Below, piece after piece: positions 37,712 through 47,795 of a DNA stretch of 59,328 nt. The notes beneath the pieces were generated by a model, which was not told where the DNA came from, did no database searches, and was given only the letters and a program-made list of their open reading frames with translations. Location: assembly GCA_944349855.1 (NCBI GenBank), contig CALVNS010000015.1:1-59328 (forward strand), read 5' to 3'. Each line of letters starts with the position of its first letter. Within the stretch, counting starts at the first letter, position 1. Position numbers and translations under genes: made by a program. The DNA is from an uncultured Eubacteriales bacterium. GTDB lineage: Bacteria > Bacillota > Clostridia > Christensenellales > Aristaeellaceae.

Positions 37712-39784
37712 GTGAATCTGTTGCTTCCCGTGCTCGTCTTCTTCCCGATGGCGGGCGCCGTCGCCTCCTACCTGTGCGGACGGCGCGATAAGCGGCTGCG
37801 CGACACGCTGTGCTGCGCGCTGACGGCCGTTGAATTCGCGCTGAGCGCGGCGCTGCTGCTGGCCGTCGTGCGCGGCGGCGAACGCGCCTTCGCGCTGGAG
37901 GGCTTCTGTGCGATGGGCCTGACGCTGCGTGCGGACGGCCTGCGCGCGCTGTACACGGCGATCGCGTCGTTCATGTTCCTGATGACGACGCTCTTCTCGC
38001 CGGAGTACTTCCGCCACTATCACAACCGCAACCGCTACTACCTGTTCACCCTGCTGACGCTGGGCGCGACGGTGGGCGTGTTCCTCTCCGACGACCTGTT
38101 CACGACGTTCGTCTTCTTTGAGGTGATGTCGCTCGCGTCCTATCCCTGGGTCGCGCACGATGAGCGCGCCGAGTCCCTGCGCGCCGCGGAGACGTACCTG
38201 TACATCGCGGTCATCGGCGGCCTGGTGACGCTGATGGGCCTGTTCCTGCTCTACGCGCAGCTGGGCACGCTGTCCTTTGCGGGCATGCGCGCGGCCGCCG
38301 CGGCGATGGAAAGCCCCGCTGCCCTGTACCTGCCCGGCGCGCTGACGCTCTTCGGCTTTGGCGTGAAGGCCGGCATGTTCCCGGCGCACGTGTGGCTGCC
38401 CAAGGCGCACGCGGTAGCCCCGGCCCCGGCGAGCGCGCTGCTGTCGGGCATCCTGACCAAGACGGGCGTGTTCGGCATCCTGGTCGTCTCGTCCAACCTG
38501 TTCCTGCACGATGCGAACTTTGGCGACGTGATCCTCTTCTTCGGCTGCGTGACGATGGTGCTGGGCGCGGTGCTGGCGCTGTTCTCCACGAACCTCAAGC
38601 GCACGCTGGCCTGCTCTTCGATGTCGCAGATCGGCTTCATCCTGGTGGGCGTGGGCCTGCAGGGACTGCTGGGCGCGCACAACGCCCTGGCGGTGCAGGG
38701 CACGGCGCTGCACATGGTGAACCACTCGCTGATCAAGCTGACGCTCTTCCTGTGCGCCGGCGTGGTCTACATGAACGCGCACAAGCTCAACCTCAACGAG
38801 ATCCGCGGCTTCGGGCGCGGCAAGCCCCTGCTGCACTTTGCGTTCCTGATGGGCGCGCTGAGCATCGCGGGCGTGCCGCTCTTTGGCGGATACATCAGCA
38901 AGTCGCTGCTGCATGAGGGCATCGTCGAGTACATCGCGCTGCTGGGCGAGGCCGGACAGCCTGCGGGCCTGTACCGCTTCGTGGAGATCCTGTTCCTGAC
39001 CAGCGGCGGCATGACGCTGGCGTACATGACCAAGCTGTACATCGCGCTCTTCTGGGAGAAGAACGCGGCCTGCCAGGCCGAGTACGACGCGCTCAACGGT
39101 CGGTACATGAACCGCCTGTCCGCCTTCGCGCTGGTCGGCGCGGCGGTGCTGCTGCCGCTGCTGGGCGTGCAGCCGAACGTGTTCATGACGCGCATCGCCT
39201 CGGTGATGCAGGGCTTCATGTACGGCCAGTCGCCCGAGCACGCCGTGGCCTACTTCTCCGCCGCCAACCTGACCGGTGCGGCGCAGTCGCTGTGCATTGG
39301 CGCCGTGCTCTATGCGCTCATCCGCTGGCTGCTCATGCAGCGGGAAGGCGGCGTGCGCGTCTACGCGGACCGCTGGCCGGCCAAGCTCGACCTGGAGGAG
39401 GGCCTCTATCGCCCGCTGCTGCTGCGCTGGCTGCCCAATCCCCTGGTGATCGCGCTCACGCGTGCGCTGGACGAGCTGACCGACTCGATCGTCATCGCCC
39501 TGCGCCACACGCTGCTGGGCCAGACGAAGAAGCACGGCCCCGTGCCCGTCGGCACGCATTTGACCTATGCGCTGGGCACCGTGCTCAACGCGATCGTGGT
39601 GCTGCTCAACCACACGTTCTACCACCGCCGGCCGATCAAGACGGACTTCACCGTCGCGCTGGCCGCCGGCCTGGACGAGCTGCGCAGCAGCGGACGGCTC
39701 ATCAGCGGCAGCATGTCGTTTGGCCTGTTGCTGCTGTGCATCGGCATGTACCTGACGTTCGTGTACCTGATGACGCTCTCCTGA
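37712..39784 (+). CDS. Additional antiporter-like subunit 3, long form (NuoL/HyfB-like)
   Basis: 690 residues: the antiporter core plus a C-terminal extension of about 200 residues. The core has helix-5 Glu in VFFEVMSLASYPWV, helix-7 Lys in FGVKAGMFPAHVWLPKAHA near 224, PASALLSGILTKTG with helix-8 Lys, and YISKSLLHEG near 396. The extension holds more membrane helices separated by basic and amphipathic stretches, and ends FGLLLLCIGMYLTFVYLMTL. It could act like the lateral helix of NuoL. It starts at GTG 37712 behind GGAGGGGG, 15 bases after the previous stop. Last gene of the operon. Confidence 0.88.
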   Translation: MNLLLPVLVFFPMAGAVASYLCGRRDKRLRDTLCCALTAVEFALSAALLLAVVRGGERAFALEGFCAMGLTLRADGLRALYTAIASFMFLMTTLFSPEYFRHYHNRNRYYLFTLLTLGATVGVFLSDDLFTTFVFFEVMSLASYPWVAHDERAESLRAAETYLYIAVIGGLVTLMGLFLLYAQLGTLSFAGMRAAAAAMESPAALYLPGALTLFGFGVKAGMFPAHVWLPKAHAVAPAPASALLSGILTKTGVFGILVVSSNLFLHDANFGDVILFFGCVTMVLGAVLALFSTNLKRTLACSSMSQIGFILVGVGLQGLLGAHNALAVQGTALHMVNHSLIKLTLFLCAGVVYMNAHKLNLNEIRGFGRGKPLLHFAFLMGALSIAGVPLFGGYISKSLLHEGIVEYIALLGEAGQPAGLYRFVEILFLTSGGMTLAYMTKLYIALFWEKNAACQAEYDALNGRYMNRLSAFALVGAAVLLPLLGVQPNVFMTRIASVMQGFMYGQSPEHAVAYFSAANLTGAAQSLCIGAVLYALIRWLLMQREGGVRVYADRWPAKLDLEEGLYRPLLLRWLPNPLVIALTRALDELTDSIVIALRHTLLGQTKKHGPVPVGTHLTYALGTVLNAIVVLLNHTFYHRRPIKTDFTVALAAGLDELRSSGRLISGSMSFGLLLLCIGMYLTFVYLMTLS

Positions 39785-39797
39785 CGGCGTTCTGATG

Positions 39798-39848
39798 CGG
39801 TCCCGCTCCCCGGCACGACCGGGCGGCGGGGCCGCCTTCATTTTGCTC
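39798..39848 (+). terminator. Terminator-like hairpin after the Mrp-like operon
   Basis: Outer stem CGGTCCCGC/GCGGGGCCG (39798-39806, 39826-39834, one G-U pair) with an inner CCCGG/CCGGG stem, then CCTTCATTTT. An A8T8 tract follows just before the ATP synthase promoter and may bend the DNA. Confidence 0.65.
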
Positions 39849-39883
39849 CAAAAAAAATTTTTTTATTTTGTATAAGCGTTTCC

Positions 39884-39912
39884 TTGCAAACCATCGCAAC
39901 CGGCGCTATAAT
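39884..39912 (+). promoter_or_regulatory. Promoter of the ATP synthase operon
   Basis: TTGCAA (39884-39889), 17 bases, TATAAT (39907-39912). The -10 contains the ATG of a longer atpB frame, which argues for the downstream start. Confidence 0.8.
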
Positions 39913-39955
39913 GAGGGATGATTCCAAAGCCACCCGGAAAAGAGGGATATTTGTC

Positions 39956-40798
39956 ATGAAGGGAAAAAAGAGGGCGGTCGGCGTCGCGGCGCTGTTGTTG
40001 GCGGCGTGCCTGGCGCTGATCTTCCTGACCGGCGGCGGAGGCGGACAGGAAGAGTCCATCCAGGCGGTCATGCGCGACGCCGTGCTGCACGAGGAAAACC
40101 ACGTCGCCCTGTTGGGCATGGAGGTCAATCCCTCGGTCGCCTCCGGTCTGACGGTGACGGGTCTGCTGCTGCTTGTGGCCGCGCTGATCCGCATCTTCGC
40201 CATTCCGCGCTTTCGGTACGTGCCGGGCAGGTTTCAGCTCGTGGTGGAGGAGCTGGTCTCATTCTTTCGCAACCTGGCCAAAAGCAACAGCCCCCACCGC
40301 AACGGCTTCCTGGGCGCGTACATCTTCGGCGCAGGCGTGTACATCTTCTTCGGCACGCTCTTTGAGCTCTTTGGCGTGCAGGCGATGACGACGCACGGCA
40401 CGTCCATCGCGCTGCCCGCGCCGCTGTCGGACATCAATGCGGCGATCGCGATGGGCTTTCTGAGCTACTTCGTCATCCTCTCCGGCGGATTGACGAGCAA
40501 TGGCCTGCGCGGCGTCGGGAAGACGCTCAAGGACTTCTCGTTGCCCATCTCGATGAGCTTCCGCCTGTTCGGCGCGCTGCTCAGCGGCCTGCTGGTGACG
40601 GAGCTGGTCTACTACTCGCTGGCGCTCAGCTTCGTGCTGCCGGTGATCGTCGCCGTGCTGTTCACGCTGTTGCACGCGCTGATTCAGACGTACGTTCTGA
40701 CGATGCTGACCTCGGTCTTCTATGGAGAGGTCACCGAACCGCACGCACCCAAGCCCCCCAAAAACGCCAACAAGGCCGCGCATGCGGCCGCAAAATGA
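39956..40798 (+). CDS. atpB: F1Fo-ATP synthase subunit a
   Basis: 280 residues. The stator membrane subunit that forms the ion half-channels against the c-ring. An N-terminal hydrophobic segment with a Gly-rich loop precedes the fold. The essential Arg is in ISMSFRLFGALLSGLLVTELVYY near residue 200 (Ala replaces the Asn of the common RLFGN), and the last helix region is LHALIQTYVLTMLTSVF. I take ATG 39956, since the earlier in-frame ATG overlaps the promoter. The C-terminus carries an unusual Pro/Lys/Ala tail. First gene of the order a, c, b, alpha, gamma, beta, epsilon. Confidence 0.95.
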   Translation: MKGKKRAVGVAALLLAACLALIFLTGGGGGQEESIQAVMRDAVLHEENHVALLGMEVNPSVASGLTVTGLLLLVAALIRIFAIPRFRYVPGRFQLVVEELVSFFRNLAKSNSPHRNGFLGAYIFGAGVYIFFGTLFELFGVQAMTTHGTSIALPAPLSDINAAIAMGFLSYFVILSGGLTSNGLRGVGKTLKDFSLPISMSFRLFGALLSGLLVTELVYYSLALSFVLPVIVAVLFTLLHALIQTYVLTMLTSVFYGEVTEPHAPKPPKNANKAAHAAAK

Positions 40799-40818
40799 TC
40801 GGACGGAGGAGTCACACG

Positions 40819-41172
40819 ATGAAAAAGTTCACGAAACGGTTTACCGCCCTGCTGCTTGTATGCCTGACCGCCACGCTGTTGATGAGCGCCTTTGCCTGCC
40901 CCGCCCTCGCCGAAGAGGTGCAGGAGGCGGCCCCCGCCGCTGAGATGACCACGTCCGCCAAGGCGCTGAGCGCCGCCATTGCCATCGGCCTGGCCGCCGG
41001 CCTGGGCGCGCTCGCCATGGGCACGGCCATCGCCAAGTCCGCCGAGGCCATCTCGCGCCAGCCTGAGGCCGAGGGCAGCATCCGCACGACGCTGATGCTC
41101 GGCCTGGTCTTCGTCGAAACCGCAATCATCTACGCTTTGATCGTCGCAATCCTGGTCATCTTCGTGCTGTAA
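40819..41172 (+). CDS. atpE: F1Fo-ATP synthase subunit c with N-terminal extension
   Basis: 117 residues, against about 70-90 in most bacteria. Residues 1-32 look like a cleavable signal peptide (MKKFTKRF, hydrophobic stretch, PALA before EEV). The mature part is the hairpin: helix 1 from about 48, polar loop SRQPEAEG, helix 2 with the ion-binding Glu in VFVETAIIYALI. Glu is followed by Thr, with Tyr five residues later, as in sodium-type rings, but the helix-1 Gln of the sodium signature is Met here. The coupling ion is therefore ambiguous. The start has GGAGGAG nine bases upstream. Confidence 0.93.
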   Translation: MKKFTKRFTALLLVCLTATLLMSAFACPALAEEVQEAAPAAEMTTSAKALSAAIAIGLAAGLGALAMGTAIAKSAEAISRQPEAEGSIRTTLMLGLVFVETAIIYALIVAILVIFVL

Positions 41173-41223
41173 TTCATCCCCGACGGGAGAAAGGGGGCGG
41201 GCGCACGCCCGCCAGGTGAAGTT

Positions 41224-41727
41224 ATGCCCTTGAACATCGACTTTCAACAGATCTTTCTGCATCTGTTCAACTTCATCATCCTCGCGCTGGGCCTCTACCT
41301 GCTGCTCTACCGCCCGGTCGTTGCGTTCATGGACAAGCGCCAAGCGCACTACGAGGAGCTGGACCGCCAGGCGGCCGAGAAGGACGCGGCTGCGCAACAG
41401 AAGCTGGACGCGTATGACGCGCGCCTGAAGGCTGCGGACGAGGAGATTCAGCGTCGGAACGCCGACGCCAACCGCCAACTCGAGGCCAAGCGGCAGGAGC
41501 GCCTGCAGCGCGCCCAGGAGCAGGCCGACAAGCTGGTCGAGGAGGCCCGCAAGGCCGCGGAGCGCGAGCGCGCCGCCATGCTGGAGGGCGCCAAAAAGGA
41601 CATCGCCGAGATGGTCGTCAGCGCGGCCGGCAAGCTCGCCGACAAGGAGATCGATCCCGCAGCGGACCGCGCGCTGTATGACCGCTTCCTGGAGGAAGCG
41701 CAGGCGGCGCAGGAGGACAGGCCATGA
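41224..41727 (+). CDS. atpF: F1Fo-ATP synthase subunit b
   Basis: 167 residues. One N-terminal helix ([18 protein letters not shown] at 12-29) anchors a long charged coiled coil (about 35-145, rich in Ala, Glu, Lys, Arg), the peripheral stalk. Length and layout are ordinary, with no fused delta domain as in mycobacterial b-delta. Its stop overlaps the alpha ATG (ATGA, 41724-41727), so there is no room for atpH between b and alpha, where it normally sits. Confidence 0.95.
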   Translation: MPLNIDFQQIFLHLFNFIILALGLYLLLYRPVVAFMDKRQAHYEELDRQAAEKDAAAQQKLDAYDARLKAADEEIQRRNADANRQLEAKRQERLQRAQEQADKLVEEARKAAERERAAMLEGAKKDIAEMVVSAAGKLADKEIDPAADRALYDRFLEEAQAAQEDRP

Positions 41728-43493
41728 GCGACATGCGCAAAGCGGTCACGGCGGCGCGCCTTGTGTGCGTGACGCCGCCCGATCCCGGTCAGGAGGCGCG
41801 CATCCGCGCGTTCCTGGCAAGCAAGTACGCCGAGCCGGTGTCTTTGGAGATCGCCGTCGATCCCTCGTTGCGCAGCGGCTTTCGCCTGAGCGTGGGCAGC
41901 GACGTATACGACTGGAGCGCCGACGGGCGCCTGGAGCAACTGCGCGAGCAGGTCGAGAGGGTGGCCGGAGCTGCCCGCGGCGAAGACAATCTCATTCCGC
42001 TGCTGCGCGCCGGCATTTCGGAGTTCCGGCTGCTGGCCGAGCGCAGCGAGGTCGGCACGGTGCTGTCCGTGGGCGACGGCATCGCCGTCGTCGAGGGGCT
42101 CGAACATGCCGCCTATGGCGAGATCCTGCTCTTTGAGTGCGGCGTAAAGGGCATGGTGCAGGACCTGCGCCGCGGCGAGACGGGCTGCATCCTCTTTGGC
42201 GACGACGCGCAGATCGAGGCCGGCAGCCGCGTGGCGCGCACCGGCAAGACCGCCGGCGTGCCCGTGGGCGACGGATTTCTCGGCCGCGTGGTGGATGCGC
42301 TGGGCGCGCCCATCGACGGCGGCCCGGACATCGCGCCGGAGGGATTCCGGCCCATCGAAGAGCCCGCGCCCGGCATCATCGACCGCCAGAGCGTGAACGA
42401 GCCGCTGGAGACGGGCCTGCTGGCCATCGACTCGATGTTCCCCATCGGCCGCGGCCAGCGCGAGCTCATCATCGGCGACCGGCAGACGGGCAAGACGGCC
42501 ATCGCGCTGGACACGATCCTCAACCAGAAGGGCAAAAACGTCGTGTGCGTGTATGTGGCCATCGGCCAGAAGGCCAGCTCCGTGGCCCAGCTGGTGGAGA
42601 CGCTGCGCCGCCGCGAGGCGCTGCCCTACTGTGTCGTCGTCAGTGCAACGGCAGGCGAGCCGGACACGCTGCAATATATCGCGCCCTATGCGGGCTGCGC
42701 GATCGCCGAGCACTTCATGCACAAGGGGCGCGACGTGCTGATCGTCTATGACGACCTGTCCAAGCACGCCATCGCCTACCGCGCCATGAGCCTGCTACTG
42801 GAGCGCGCGCCGGGCCGCGAGGCGTACCCCGGCGACGTGTTCTACCTCCACTCCCGCCTGCTGGAGCGCTCCGCACACCTGAGCGACGCGCTGGGCGGCG
42901 GCAGCATGACCGCGCTGCCCATCGTCGAGACGCAGGCGGGCGACGTATCCGCCTACATCCCCACGAACATCATCTCCATCACGGACGGCCAGATCTTCCT
43001 GGAGAGCGACCTGTTCTTCGCCGGCCAGCGCCCTGCGGTCAACGTGGGCCTGTCCGTCTCGCGCGTGGGCGGCGCGGCGCAGACCAAGGCGATGAAGCGC
43101 GCCGCCGGCACGCTGCGCCTGGACCTGGCGCAGTACCGCGAGATGGAGGTCTTCACGCAGTTCTCCAGCGACCTGGACGAGGGCACGCGGGCCCAGCTGC
43201 GCTACGGCCAGGCGCTGATGCGCATGCTGCGCCAGCGCCAGTATGCCCCGCTGAGCATGCACCAGCAGGTGATCGTGCTCGTGTGCGCGATGGACCGCCT
43301 GCTCTGCCGCGTGCCGGAGCAGCAGGTGCCCGCGCTGCGCGACGCGCTGCTGGAGCACTTTGAGCAGGCGCATGCGGACGTGTGCGCGCAGCTGGAGGAG
43401 GAGCGGGCGCTGCCGGATGACCTGCGGGCGCGGATTCTCGACATCGCCCGCGCGTTCACCGACGCGAACGCCGCCCGCTTTGGGGGGAAATGA
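41724..43493 (+). CDS. atpA: F1Fo-ATP synthase alpha subunit with fused delta (OSCP) C-terminal-like domain
   Basis: 589 residues, about 85-90 longer than a usual alpha. Residues about 5-80 match the C-terminal domain of delta/OSCP: a first strand and helix ([20 protein letters not shown]), then [21 protein letters not shown], then [17 protein letters not shown], equivalent to the conserved delta ending with a Gly-rich strand, a D-x-S motif and R-L-E-x-L. The six-helix N-terminal half of delta is absent. Alpha proper starts near residue 90 ([24 protein letters not shown]) and has P-loop [10 protein letters not shown] near 252, [12 protein letters not shown] and [12 protein letters not shown]. 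Alpha occurs three times in F1 while delta occurs once, so the fusion raises a stoichiometry question. Confidence 0.93.
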   Translation: MSDMRKAVTAARLVCVTPPDPGQEARIRAFLASKYAEPVSLEIAVDPSLRSGFRLSVGSDVYDWSADGRLEQLREQVERVAGAARGEDNLIPLLRAGISEFRLLAERSEVGTVLSVGDGIAVVEGLEHAAYGEILLFECGVKGMVQDLRRGETGCILFGDDAQIEAGSRVARTGKTAGVPVGDGFLGRVVDALGAPIDGGPDIAPEGFRPIEEPAPGIIDRQSVNEPLETGLLAIDSMFPIGRGQRELIIGDRQTGKTAIALDTILNQKGKNVVCVYVAIGQKASSVAQLVETLRRREALPYCVVVSATAGEPDTLQYIAPYAGCAIAEHFMHKGRDVLIVYDDLSKHAIAYRAMSLLLERAPGREAYPGDVFYLHSRLLERSAHLSDALGGGSMTALPIVETQAGDVSAYIPTNIISITDGQIFLESDLFFAGQRPAVNVGLSVSRVGGAAQTKAMKRAAGTLRLDLAQYREMEVFTQFSSDLDEGTRAQLRYGQALMRMLRQRQYAPLSMHQQVIVLVCAMDRLLCRVPEQQVPALRDALLEHFEQAHADVCAQLEEERALPDDLRARILDIARAFTDANAARFGGK

Positions 43494-43496
43494 CGC

Positions 43497-45781
<2,285 letters not shown>

Positions 45782-45785
45782 GCGC

Positions 45786-46202
45786 ATGGAGAGCTTTCAG
45801 GTGGACATCCTGGCCGCGGACCACACGTTCTACTCCGGTCCGTGCGTGTCGCTGATCGTGCCCACGCCGCACGGCATGTACGGCGTGATGGCGCGCCACT
45901 CGAACATGATCGCCTCCGTCGCGCCGGGCGAGCTCAAGTATACGCTGCCTGGCGAGGCGCCGCGCATCGCCGCGGTATCCTCCGGGCTGATCAAGGTCGA
46001 GGACGGGCGGGCGCTCATCCTGGTGGAGACGGCCGAGCGGCCGGAGGAGATCGACCGCAACCGCGCCCAGCGCACGGCGGATGCCGCGCGCGAGGCGATG
46101 CTGCAAAAGATGAGCCGGCGCGAATACCTCCAGACCCAGGCGCAGCTGGCGCGCACGATCATTCGCCTGCGCGTCAAGAGCCACGCCGAGCGGCTGGACT
46201 GA
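45786..46202 (+). CDS. atpC: F1Fo-ATP synthase epsilon subunit
   Basis: 138 residues. N-terminal beta-sandwich (SFQVDILAADHTFYSGPC, PTPHGMYGVMARHSNMIASV) and a C-terminal helical hairpin (RNRAQRTADAAREAM, then RREYLQTQAQLARTIIRLRV) that can inhibit rotation. ATG 45786 is 4 bases after the beta stop, and the ribosome-binding site is GAGGGGGCG inside beta. Last gene of the operon, followed by a strong hairpin. Confidence 0.95.
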   Translation: MESFQVDILAADHTFYSGPCVSLIVPTPHGMYGVMARHSNMIASVAPGELKYTLPGEAPRIAAVSSGLIKVEDGRALILVETAERPEEIDRNRAQRTADAAREAMLQKMSRREYLQTQAQLARTIIRLRVKSHAERLD

Positions 46203-46218
46203 CAGCCAATCCATTGAT

Positions 46219-46252
46219 AAAGTCCGCACCCTGTTCAGGGTGCGGACTTTTC
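46219..46252. terminator. Terminator between atpC and HAD gene (both directions)
   Basis: A perfect 15-bp stem AAAGTCCGCACCCTG with TT loop; TTT runs flank it on both strands. It serves the ATP synthase operon and the convergent leftward gene. Confidence 0.92.
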
Positions 46253-46284
46253 GTTGTGGGCACTACGCCGCGGAGCGGCAGGTT

Positions 46285-46908
46285 TTAGAGGATCTCCTTC
46301 AGCTCCAGCAGATGCCGGACGACGGCATCCGCCCGCTCTTCGACGCATCGGGGCGCCTGATAGACCGCCAGCCCCTGCCGGATCCAGACGGTGGCCATGC
46401 CCAGCCGCTTGGCGGGGGCCACGTCGTTGTCCAGCCGGTCTCCGATCATGACGGCCTCCTGCGGCCCGCACCGCGCCATCTCCAGCGCGCGATCAAAGAT
46501 CGCCCGGTCCGGTTTGGCCACGCCCAGCTCCGCGGAGGCCGCCACGACGTCGATGTATGGCAGCAACCCCCAGCCGCGCAGGCGCTCGGCGCTGCCCGGG
46601 GATTGATTGGCGATCACGCCGACCCCATATCCCCTGCCGCGCAAGTACGCCAGGATCGCTTCGGCCTGCGGATAGGGAACCTCGTCCTCCTTGGGCCAGG
46701 GCGTCTTGGTCAGCCCGAAAAAGCGGATGGCCTCCGCGTCGCCGTTGAGGTTCTGCCTTGCAAAGGCTATCCGCTTTTCATGGAATTGCTCAAACGAAAT
46801 GCCGGTCCCCGCGAGCATGTCGCGGGTGCGGTGGCGATGGGCCCGCGTCTCGTCAATCAGCGTCGTGCCCATGTCCAGAAACACCCATTGGATCCGCCGC
46901 TTCAGCAT
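46285..46908 (-). CDS. HAD-superfamily hydrolase
   Basis: 207 residues with a helical cap inserted after motif I. Motif I is VFLDMGTTLID near 9-19: the first Asp (nucleophile) is present, but the second, the acid/base Asp of the usual D-x-D, is Gly. Motif II is VGVIANQS near 97 (Asn in place of Ser/Thr), motif III Lys in GVAKPDRAIFDRAL near 130, motif IV MIGDRLDNDVAPAKRLG near 155. The layout is that of haloacid-dehalogenase-type phosphatases. ATG 46906-46908 has GGAGGAGG. It lies 33 bases after the secreted repeat protein and may be co-transcribed with it. Loss of the second Asp may reduce phosphatase activity. Confidence 0.88.
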   Translation of the reverse strand: MLKRRIQWVFLDMGTTLIDETRAHRHRTRDMLAGTGISFEQFHEKRIAFARQNLNGDAEAIRFFGLTKTPWPKEDEVPYPQAEAILAYLRGRGYGVGVIANQSPGSAERLRGWGLLPYIDVVAASAELGVAKPDRAIFDRALEMARCGPQEAVMIGDRLDNDVAPAKRLGMATVWIRQGLAVYQAPRCVEERADAVVRHLLELKEIL

Positions 46909-46941
46909 GCCGCGCCTCCTCCGATCCGGTCTCTCAAGACC

Positions 46942-47682
46942 TCACTTGCAGCAGGTCTCGCAGGGCGTCAGGCGGTTGAAGGGCTCGGAGCCGCGCAGCA
47001 GTCCGGGCAGCACGCTCAGCGGCAGGTAGGCGGCGTCCACGGTCGCGCAGTTCGGGTCTTCATGGTAGTGCGCGCCGCCCGCGGGATTGAAGTAGGCCGG
47101 CGCAAGCGCCATGCCCTGGTCGCGCTGGACGCAGGCGTCGCAGGCCTCCAGGCCGCTGGCCGGCAGGTCCCGCACGTCTATCTCCTGCAGCGGCAGGTAG
47201 TCCGCATCGACCGTGTAGCACGTCGGGCTGCTGTGATAGCGCCTGCCGCCGTCCTCGTTATAATAGACATACACCTGCGTCTCCCGCGTGCAGCGCTCGC
47301 AGGGGATCAGCGAGGCGTACGGGGCCTGGCCCAGCTGCGAGGCCGGGAAGGCCGTCAGCGGCAGGTATTCGTCATCCACGACGGCGCAGTTGGCCATAGT
47401 GTGGTAATACGAGCCGCCCTCCGCGTTGTAGTAGAGCGTCGGCACGCGCGCCTCCAGCACGCACACTGCGCAGGGCGCGAGCAGCGCATAGGGCGCCTCG
47501 TCCAGCTGTGACGCGCCAAAGGGATCCAACGGCAGGTAGTCCTCGTGCACCGTCTCACAGTATGCGTCGGCATGATAGTAGGCGCCTCCGTCAGGATTGT
47601 AGTACAGCGTCAACTCTGCCTGGGCGCACGTAGCGCACGACAGCGCGACCGCCAGTCCCACGGCGAGCAGCTTCTTTCTCAT
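46942..47682 (-). CDS. Secreted protein with four HX4C...CX2C repeats, putative metal-binding
   Basis: 246 residues. A signal peptide is clear (1-22, ending AQA before ELT). The rest is four tandem repeats of about 47-57 residues starting near 27, 84, 140 and 197. Each begins YYN-x-x-GG-x-x-Y/H-YH and contains His-X4-Cys (His37/Cys42, His94/Cys99, His150/Cys155, His207/Cys212), then T/V-V-D/E-x-x-YLPL, then CX2C after 25-28 residues (71/74, 128/131, 181/184, 241/244). The spacing suggests one HCCC zinc-like site per repeat, similar to short modules found beside secreted nucleases. No named family was recognised. ATG 47680-47682 has GGAGG nine bases upstream. Confidence 0.85.
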   Translation of the reverse strand: MRKKLLAVGLAVALSCATCAQAELTLYYNPDGGAYYHADAYCETVHEDYLPLDPFGASQLDEAPYALLAPCAVCVLEARVPTLYYNAEGGSYYHTMANCAVVDDEYLPLTAFPASQLGQAPYASLIPCERCTRETQVYVYYNEDGGRRYHSSPTCYTVDADYLPLQEIDVRDLPASGLEACDACVQRDQGMALAPAYFNPAGGAHYHEDPNCATVDAAYLPLSVLPGLLRGSEPFNRLTPCETCCK

Positions 47683-47752
47683 TGGGGCATTCCTCCGTTC
47701 AGGATCATTGTATATCAGACGAACCGGCGCGGCCGTTTCTTCCCATGGCGCG

Positions 47753-47782
47753 CAAAAAGCGGGAAGGGACGTCCCTTCCCGC
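47753..47782 (-). terminator. Terminator of the glutaminase-like gene
   Basis: Read leftward, a perfect palindromic stem GCGGGAAGGGAC/GTCCCTTCCCGC is followed by TTTTT. Confidence 0.88.
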
Positions 47783-47795
47783 AGGCGGCTTCATG

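Noticed and set aside
35996-39841. A 1281-codon open frame on the minus strand opposite the antiporter genes
   Set aside because: Arg/Gln/His/Ala-rich low-complexity translation without any family features. The plus strand holds three clear membrane proteins with their own ribosome-binding sites.
39846-39875. A8T8 tract before the ATP synthase promoter as an origin or AT-rich element
   Set aside because: No DnaA boxes or repeats nearby; it fits the spacer between a terminator and a promoter.
41173-41223. A hidden atpH between b or c and alpha
   Set aside because: The c-b gap is only about 50 bases and b overlaps alpha, so no separate delta gene fits anywhere in the operon.
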